Source: Paragonimus westermani
Lineage: Eukaryota; Platyhelminthes; Trematoda; Plagiorchiida; Troglotrematidae
Length of the DNA stretch: 64,000 nucleotides
Direction of reading: 5' to 3'
NCBI GenBank assembly: GCA_008508345.1
Contig: QNGE01000954.1
Coordinates: 2,529 to 66,528 of the forward strand
Shown here: piece after piece, positions 56,001 to 64,000 of the stretch
How the letters are laid out: each line of letters opens with the position of its first letter
Position numbering within the stretch: position 1 is the first letter of the stretch
Program-made: the position numbers and the translations under genes
The notes under the pieces: generated by a model
Seen by the model: only the letters and a program-made list of their open reading frames with translations
The model's database searches: none
Told to the model about the DNA's origin: nothing

Positions 56001-57387
56001 GTAACCTGCTGTAACAGATGGTCGAAACATATTTCTCAATTATCAGAGTACGTCGCTGCTAATTCCGGTTTGTCCCATAATCTGCGACCTATGGACAAAC
56101 GGATTCATGCTCATGCTTGGCAACTATCCCAGGTGTAGTCTGTATTAGAGGCATGAGGGTGATGCCTGTCTGTCGTCCGTACGACGTGTCACACTATTCC
56201 AGAAGTATCGATCTACGCTGCACAAGGGAGAAGGTTGTTTATGTGTCGTTTGCTTGATGAACATAAACACAACTGTTTGTCTGCTTATCAGCGCCAACAG
56301 CGCCGATTGTATTTCTGGCCTGTTGGCGTCATCGATGTATACTTGACTAGTCTGTTTAGAAATTCTTCGTAAACAGTGTAGTTTAGCCAACTATGAAACC
56401 ATTCTCGACTTTTACATGCTATAGCCTAGTAATTTGTACGTTTGTTTCGCTTCCGGTACCGTCTGTATATGTATGAGAACTGTCGAATTATAGCATATAT
56501 TCACTAACCGACAGATTACACGCCCAATCCGACGGATAACCGCAATAACCTTTACGCTCAGAACTCAACTTAGGTAAACTTCCAAGTTCCGAAGCAGGGA
56601 AAATATTTTTTAATCAGGTCCAAAACTAGCTTTTACGTTGTAGCAACCACATAGTAATTAAACCAGCGAAAGTGCAGTGTGGTCAATATTGTATACAGTC
56701 TAGTTGTTCGCACACTTAAATGGCGCTAACGCAATGTTAAGTTGTGAATTAAAGTCACTACACCCGCCTGTAACGACTACGCTAGTCAGTAATTTTGCTG
56801 GTCACGACTCATTGTACAATTTTTCTGATTTTGCTTCTCTACTCAACTTCTTCTTGATCAAGCTGCAAATTCCTTATTTCTGTCCAGAAATAAAAATGCA
56901 ACTCGCTGAGCGCCTTGCTAGCTAGACATGATTCCTCTGCTTACTATTTTCCAAAGTCCATGATAATAAACGGGATCAACAATACGAATGTTTGTTTTGA
57001 CTGTCGTACGTTTTCGTTAGTAGAGACCGGGCTGAATGTTATTTCGTTGCACTATTCCAACATACCACAGTTTACACAGAAGTCTGACTTGTCGCAGTGA
57101 CAACGTAGCTGTCTATCCAAACACTCAGAATTATTTCTGCATCAGCTGGATTGCAGATGTCTTTTCGGCATGTGAATTCAGATCTGAAACAGACTCAGAA
57201 ACTGGGTCTTTAGTGCCACATCGTATATCCTTAGTGTTAGGTTAATTGTATAAAATGTGAACAAATTGGCTGTGGAAGACGGTACCATCGGTTAAATCCA
57301 TGCTTTTCAGTGCTGTTTTCCAGAGATGTTACAGTTCGTTAAGGGTCTGGGAAGCAGCTTCGTGGAGAACAGACTAAACCTGTTGGC
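53100..57387. other. No recognisable gene
   Basis: Open frames up to 131 codons (55743-56138, plus) lack motifs. A short (TA)n run is at about 55968-55983. Nothing else was recognised. Confidence 0.4.
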
Positions 57388-57741
57388 TCATAAAACACAT
57401 TGTTCGAATAGCTTTGGTAAGCTTTCTCCAATTTTTATGAGTTGCGTTTCTGCACCGCAACAAAGTAATGTCAACATTTTCAATTTCATAAAAGTTGGAC
57501 GTATCAACAGGTGTTGTGACGACTCATTTGTGTCAGGATATCTGGATGCACTCAATAGGATTTGGTATCTGACCAATCTTTCATATTTACTACGGTGAAA
57601 TGGCTGTTGTCGGCAAATGGCACATAAGGACTTGCTTCTCTGTTGAGAGTCTTTCGAAATATAGTATTCAACGCGAGTAAAAGTCAGTTGTGATAATGTT
57701 TGTTCACAAATGGACCAAAATAATCCACATGCACATATCAC
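57388..57741 (-). pseudogene. Possible integrase zinc-finger remnant
   Basis: A minus-strand frame of 117 codons contains V-E-Y-Y-I-S-K-D-S and, 12 residues later, C-A-I-C-R-Q-Q. This resembles the second half of an HHCC integrase domain in BEL/Pao or Ty3/gypsy elements. The upstream His pair is not clear. A chance match cannot be excluded. Confidence 0.25.
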
Positions 57742-58132
57742 CAGTCTTCACACAACAATTGCCATTTATCCTACTTGAATAGCTTGGAATGGTTTTGGAG
57801 TGCACGACTGACATAATCACGTGAACGTAACTTTATTTTTGTTTACAACCAGACGACCAGATTGCAAATCACGCGAAGTTATTACAGGAAATGTTAGAAA
57901 CACAATAATCATATAGTTAACACATATCATCCTGAAAGCTATTCGCGTCGAGTACAAATGTCCGGAAAACCGAGTTTCTTATTTGTACGCCATCATTTGT
58001 GTATAACCAAAATGATAAACTCTCTTATCTTTTAGGGAACCAAATGCATCCAGCTGAGTGGTAATGGGTGAACCAAAAATCAGTCAAAGTTTCTAATCTT
58101 CGCAGAGTAAGTCTACACAGACAGCAACTTTG

Positions 58133-58505
58133 TCATAGGAGCCTTCTACGACAGCAAGTATCCATGTTAAGCCGAAGGCTGAGGATAATATGGGGTGTGA
58201 TATACCTGGAGTAGAAAATAAACGGTAACGGTTCATGATCAGTTATAGTAGTTAAAGGCAGACGAAAGCGATTTTTGTGCAGACAAGTGATAGCCCAACA
58301 TAAAACGAAGGATTCTGTTCGAGTTCGAACATGGCCAAGCACTGCCAGATTGAGAAACCACGGAATACACGAACCTGGGTGTCAGTTTGGGGTAGAAGAG
58401 TCGCTGGGTGAGTATTTTTGAAACACAGCATGTTCCACAAAACGAGTATGCCTGTCCCATGGGTCTTTTACATTCCAGTGCAACGTGAAGAGAAATCTCT
58501 CTCAT
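58133..58505 (-). pseudogene. Possible Ty3/gypsy RNase H remnant
   Basis: A minus-strand frame contains R-L-P-L-T-T-I-T-D-H-E-P-L-P-F-I-F. T-D-H-x-P-L-x-x-I-F is the hallmark around a catalytic Asp in Ty3/gypsy RNase H. The overlapping frames do not continue cleanly into further motifs. It may belong to the Mag-like family seen at 34172-45730. Confidence 0.5.
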
Positions 58506-59319
58506 CCTGAGCGTGTAATTTGGCGTCTTAGAGTTGCGTTAAAAATTGAACATATAACACTACGTACGGTGTTCTAGTTTGTCAATCGACACATCTGAAG
58601 CAAAGGTAATTAGTGGTGCTGCAATGAGCCGTTCTTCATTTCTAGTGGTTGACGCGGCAAAGATTTCAACAGTGATGCAAGCAGCTTCATAGAAGTTGAT
58701 GTGAGGATGTAGGCGACTCTGGTTGAAACCGTACAAGACAGTCGAGACTATGAGATTTACCGAAGAATCGTGCTGCTTCCGGGTAAATCACCTTCAACAA
58801 GCTTCCGTCAAGTTCACTGCTGATCTCTTGTGCTTATGCTGCTCCTCTTTCTCGTGTGATATAAGCACAACCATTACACTGGTTTGCAGTCATTCGTAAT
58901 TAATAAGCTTACAAGATGTATTCTGGATAAATTTTGTAAACCTGAATATTTTACCTGGAGAACCAACGTGGAGGTGCACTTCTTTACTACTGTTTCAGTT
59001 CAGGGTGATCGAGAGGTACTCCAAGGAATGAACTGAACTTCATTTTTGCAGGGTGCTTTGCGTTGTAACCTGTGTTCAACCGGGTATATATGTGTGAAAT
59101 GAATGTGGGAAGGAAAAATCACATTTTAATAACACTTCATTTTAGAAGCGACCCATTTAAGGAAAACGAGGCTTCGATTAGATTCAAACCAGTGGCAAAA
59201 ATGGCAGGCTCAAACGCGGTAAGTACTCCACCAGCTGAGACTTTGGCACAGAAATGTCACATTTGATCTCAGTTACCCACCCGATCTACTTGTAGATTCC
59301 ACATGACACGATGAACTGG
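58506..59319. other. No recognisable gene
   Basis: Only short motif-free frames lie between the RNase H trace and SINE copy B. Confidence 0.4.
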
Positions 59320-59475
59320 GTGGGCAACTGGGTCCAAATGTGAAATTTCCGAGCTCCGGACGTGGCTTCATAGGTCAGCCGGTAGAGCACTTGACGTGTT
59401 TGGGCGTGCTGGTACTGTCGCTGTTTCCAACCCAGATGAAGCCCAGATTTTGTACAATCCGATCTCACCTAAATT
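59320..59475 (+). mobile_element. tRNA-derived SINE, family 2, copy B
   Basis: Shares the leader TGTGAAATTTCCGAGCTCC, the A-box region (TAGGTCAGCCGG), the CTGTCGCTG block before the B box, and the tail (GATCTCACCTAAAT) with 52480-52655. The B box has decayed to GTTTCCAACCC. It is more diverged and probably cannot be transcribed from its own promoter. Confidence 0.75.
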
Positions 59476-62400
59476 ATACAATCTGCCGCACTACCTATAA
59501 GTAACAACATTTTTCACGTAACTCCGTACGACTAGTTGTCTGATGGAAGTGTGCGGAAATAAAAAATCATTATATGGTTATTTCAAGGTACCAAGAGGTG
59601 GGACGGCTGGTGAACTGCGTGAAGAAGCAACATCGGCGAGAAGTTGGCAGTAATGTGGGCGCATATTCTGCAACAGTCATACATCAGATTGTGCATGATA
59701 AGCGTAACAACCATCATACATAAGTCAACTGCTTATTATTTTCGTATAGTGTACCTCTATCTGTTTTTGTTGTTGTTAATTGATCTTGCATTTACTGTGC
59801 TTGGTAAGGGGAGTCGCTTACGTGACGTTTCCAACCGATTCCTCGGCTAATTTACCGAAAAGTTCGTGTTACCATATATATACATTGTAAACGAATAAGG
59901 AGTCGTCTGGTGTTGTTGTTCGTCTTAAGTTAGAAGCTCGTGTAAGCTATCGCGCAACTCATCAAATGCGAAGGAAGGCATACACATAATATTCGTCCAC
60001 CGGACCTGGCCAGAGTCAAAACTACTTGATTTAGAGTCAAAGTTATGCCGACACCGCCTCATTTGTTGGGTCCATAATAAGGGTCTGAGATCGGCAACCA
60101 TAGATACACAGATTTAGCAGGGTTGGTTCATGGCTTTGACAGCAGAGATTATACCCGTAATTTACCCTACTCATTAGTAGTTATATTTTGCGAGTAAAAA
60201 AGTCAACACCAGTTTCTGCATGGTTTGCAATTTCGAGTCTAACAATTCATTTCCGCTCAGTAAGACAAGTTTAAGCAAACTTCATCTTTGTGTAAAAATA
60301 ACTTCAGTGTAGTCATTCTGGTCTGCACGGATGTGTGGAAGTTTGTACGTAGCTTACTTCGAAGTAGGGCAACCACCCAAACACAGTTCAACTTGAAATT
60401 GTCTTTGGGTCACTGGAGTGTGTTTCATGAAAGTACTGTTGAACATTCCTGTAATTTTAACTGGAATACGTGTGCTTGTTATGTTTTGTTCTGCACTCCA
60501 TTAGTACCTCCATTCACGACAGAACTTTAACGGTCGCCTGGTATGGTGTACTTACTTCCACACCTGAAAAGTTGAACGTACGTAGTTGAACTACAAGCTT
60601 TCGATGGAATGCCATCAAATGAATTAAGACTGTAAAGATTCCATGGTGTGAGAATCATCTTTTAGTTAGTTTAAAGTCATCTGAAAAGGTTTCGTACTTT
60701 GCAATCAAAACTGTAATGCTCTCTTAGCCAAATGACTACAAATCCTTTAGGCAACGTAACCTCGTCGTCCAAGTCTGAGCAAGAGGGGACACTCTACCAC
60801 AGTTGGAGGTCGTCATGCTTTCGGTCGATATAATGAGGAAGCAACTGAATGATTGGATCGTCCTTCGAAGATGACTGAAGTTCGACTACTTCTATACACC
60901 TTACGCTCCTCAGTTAGTGATGCCTCTTTTTTATATATTTTTTTCACTCCCATTCTTTTCCTGTTCGTTCTTCTCATTTAGTAGTTCACCATTATGGAAT
61001 AACAAAATATTCCTTACCAAGTGCTCAACTGATTCTGTGTTAAAGATCAATACATCACACCGAAAATCAACAGTTCTTAAGTTCACTTGCTGGAACTGGA
61101 TTTAACGGTTACATCGCAGTCGACATAGCTATGAAGCAATCCACGTGTTGCGACAGAGTCCTACTAAAATGGCTTTCGATCAAACACTGCTGAGGCTGAA
61201 TGATACCACATGATCTGCAAGAATCAACAATGTACATAAAGCGACTTATCGTTTTTTAACTTGCTACACCTTCAACCATATGCATAGGCTGAATATTCAT
61301 TTGCTCAGGCTGAAGATATAAATGTGTTGCTTTTTCGTCTACAGATCTCATTCACGTGGTGTATTTTTGTGGTCATGTTAATGAACAATTTCTTCGAAAC
61401 CAGTGAAGTACAGGCACTATCGCATTTGAAACAGACACGTTTGAAGATATGACAACAGGTAATACAAGACCACTTTTGAAGACTTGTCAACAGCACTTAA
61501 CAAATCGTTTGTGCAGTGCATCTCGATAAACGGAGGCCAACTCGGTTTCACTAAGGACAACGGGAAAGCACGAACTTTTTCGAAGAGAGTATCTACTGAT
61601 TACGCGGTTAATTTGTGATTCTGTCGTTTACTATGCTCAGCATACAGTGTGCAGCTAATCTAGTTCGTGAAAGGTGAATGAGCTGGAATGGGAATTGTTT
61701 ACTGGAGGACACCCATTTTAGGAGAATATCACTTGGGCGCGTTAAGAGCAAAGCACACCTGTCCGAATATCTGGTCTGAGTCTCTTAGGTGCTCACTAAC
61801 TATCCTGTTGGTATCCAGTTTGCAATGGATTGGCACCACAGCTCGTCCTACTGATTTTTGTTATCGCGTGTGCCATAAGGGTGTTCTCCGTGAATGCACC
61901 ACGGTTATCCGTAATCTGACATGAAATAATCCTGTTGAACTTAAATTTCTTGCTCACATGGGTCGCTCATATTAAAGATAAAAAGTGGGGCAACTTTTAA
62001 TCATTCGCTTACATGTAACCATAGACTCTCTACTGTATGGAACTGGAGACCAACGCAGAAAGAAGTTGCCTGGTTACAACTACGTCGATTACGTTCAATT
62101 TCAGCCTACAGTAAAATGAGGTTAGTCGTTCAACAATAAAAACGCAACAATCTACAATCACAGCCTTTCCCTGGTCTTATATTTTTGGTGCACTTTTCTC
62201 GAAATCCGCTTGGCAGGCTCTTAGTTTCGGGTTAATCTTTTAGAGGATGGTATTCCGAAGATTGCACTCACAAGCCTATTCGTTTTGTTGAATCACAACA
62301 AGAATCTATGCATAACTGTCTTACCAACAACTTACCACATTAATCCACATAGCAATGTGCTGTGATGTTAATGCCGTTAACGCTCACAAGAATTGACTGA

Positions 62401-63230
62401 GTCTGACGGTAGTGACAGGAAATAGAGAAGATGATTCGGATGAAAAATGTCAGAATTACAATATCTCAGTTAACGTCGACCAAGCAACAAGTGTAACCAA
62501 AGAAGTGTAAACTGTCATGTTATCAGTAGGTTTTAGTTCAGTGTAGTCAGTTTGCGGGATAACATAATCGGCCACCAAAAGACCCACCTTATATCCTTAA
62601 TCAAAATATCTGACGCTGGGACTTTGGGCTATGTTTATCTGTCCCGGTAGTTTGTTGGTGCTCAATGATACACGTGTAACCCTCCAGCAGTTTAAGAATT
62701 AGGGGCAAAAGTGTGGGCAGAAGAGATTCTAAGGTTTCTTGCAGGAAGCCAACCAAGGTTCTTCACTAATGAATTACAGAACATAAGCTCACATGGAGTT
62801 TAAGGTGCTAACACCACCGTTGACCACCAGTCTAGTTAATCAATACTGATCTGACCAAACCAATAGAACTCTAAGTAGACTTACAAAGACGAGGATAATA
62901 TATTTCATCACCATGATATATACAGTATGATGCATTTCGTGCGACTAACTGAAACCGAACAATCAGACTAATGACAGATCAACGACTTTCAGCCCAACTA
63001 ACTAAATGACGTTGTACTCCAATCTCAACGAGTTGGTTCAGTCTTTCCACGCAAGACTGGGGCGAAATAATGCTCACAAATGAACTGTTTTCTGTGGTTT
63101 AGCAATCTTGCCACCGATTTTCTGCTTGCGCTGGTGACCACCTTGCTCAGTTTGTTGGTGTGACCTGGTTTAAGACAAACAAACGCATCGACTGTTAACA
63201 GTACGACAATTGTTGCCACCACTGCGTCGT
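59476..63230. other. No recognisable gene
   Basis: AT-rich sequence with short open frames and no motif that I recognise on either strand. Confidence 0.4.
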
Positions 63231-63274
63231 GTACACAAACACAAACGCACACACACACATTCGCAAACACAAAA
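63231..63274. repeat. Imperfect (CA)n microsatellite
   Basis: ACACAAACACAAACG followed by (CA)n and related A/C repeats. It interrupts a minus-strand frame with Val-Cys repeats. Confidence 0.85.
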
Positions 63275-64000
63275 TCCCCACTGTCGACACTCAAGGTGTG
63301 AGAAGCACTAAACTGGTTCGCTGAACACAGCTTTCTAGTTGAGATTCTGTGATTCTGTGCTGTGCACAGGAAACTGTCGATGCATTTGATCAAACTCTGT
63401 TTGTCGTAAATCACTATACTATATCATTTTCTGGAGGTAATTGCACTTTGAAATTTTGGTGATAAACAAATTTTTCATGCAACTTTCAGGTGACTTTCAT
63501 CTGCATTCTAATTCTTTCGGAAATGATGCTTTGGTAAAACTCATCCGATAAAAACTTGGCAAATTCCCATAAATGTGGAATGTGCAATTGTGCATCTTGG
63601 TCAATTTACCACGATTCTCATATTACTTGTGATGTGTGAGGGTGACAGAAACGAAAACAGGGTCACATAGGTCATTTGTAGTCAAATAAATGGGGCGGAT
63701 CACAGTCTGTTGAAGGAAAATGTTGATGTTGATGGCCAAGTGACAGCACCACAGGTTTGTGCCATGAAATATCTGCTGGTCTGTGTCCAGTGGCATCGAG
63801 TGGCTTGATGCTAATAGCCGGGTTTGTAACAGCCGATTTGTGCATAGAGACAGGTGAAACAATCCAATGACAATTGTCTATGAAGACAGTTCAGATTGCG
63901 TCTTCAGCATCGTTTGATGAACAATGTTAGGTGAGTAAATTAATCTTGGAAAATGTTTTTCCGGAGTAGTTTTGAAGCCGTGAAATAATCCAGCCTATAG
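63275..64000. other. No confidently recognised gene
   Basis: The minus-strand frame 63862-63623 might be a degraded retroelement segment, but there is no decisive motif. Confidence 0.3.

Noticed and set aside
63025..63862. Mag-like protease and RT at the right edge
   Set aside because: Some segments feel similar, but no active-site motif is present and a CA repeat disrupts the frame.
1..64000. CRISPR arrays, operons or prokaryotic signals
   Set aside because: No regularly spaced repeats or bacterial gene organisation; the content is clearly that of an animal genome.

Overview
This window is a repeat-dominated, non-coding stretch of an animal nuclear genome. I found no host gene that I could support. 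Nearly everything recognisable is a transposable element, most of it broken. The mixture fits a flatworm (trematode or cestode) best: Ty3/gypsy elements of CsRn1/Kabuki and Mag-like type, CR1-like LINEs, Penelope-like elements with GIY-YIG endonuclease, and tRNA-derived SINEs, one of which carries a hammerhead ribozyme as the schistosome Sm-alpha family does. This is inference from element families, not a species identification.

Layout. 1-495: AT-rich simple sequence. About 670-4380 (minus): a LINE ORF1 zinc-finger fossil, then a decayed CR1-like LINE (endonuclease, reverse transcriptase, 3' tail). About 5405-13000 (minus): a second CR1-like LINE, split by a Ty3/gypsy retrotransposon at 5776-10556. 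That retrotransposon is the only element here with a long intact reading frame (polyprotein 6505-10275), paired 267-bp LTRs and a 5-bp target-site duplication. 14230-15700 (minus): a third LINE fragment. About 15800-25300: almost nothing recognisable. 25328-25895: a compact 568-bp element made of two 215-bp inverted arms, with a 5-bp duplication. 26000-34100: sparse, with a possible BEL/Pao integrase trace and an (AAT)n microsatellite.

34170-45730: a graveyard of LTR retrotransposons. Minus-strand Mag-like fragments surround a plus-strand CsRn1-like gag remnant and an old, full-length-scale CsRn1-like element with two decayed LTRs (38801-43992). 46202-47263: a composite tRNA-derived SINE of two tandem units plus one inverted partial unit, flanked by a 12-bp duplication. 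Each unit has Pol III A and B boxes and a complete type I hammerhead motif. 49600-52150: two Penelope-like fossils in tail-to-tail orientation. 52480-52655 and 59320-59475: two copies of a second tRNA-derived SINE family. The remainder to 64000 is largely unassigned, with a few weak retroelement traces.

How the parts relate. The elements do not form a pathway. They are layers of insertions with different ages. The gypsy element at 5776 entered an already inserted LINE. The non-autonomous SINEs have no protein and would depend on reverse transcriptase from LINE- or Penelope-type elements such as those present nearby. The hammerhead-bearing composite is the most interesting object, followed by the 568-bp inverted-arm element.
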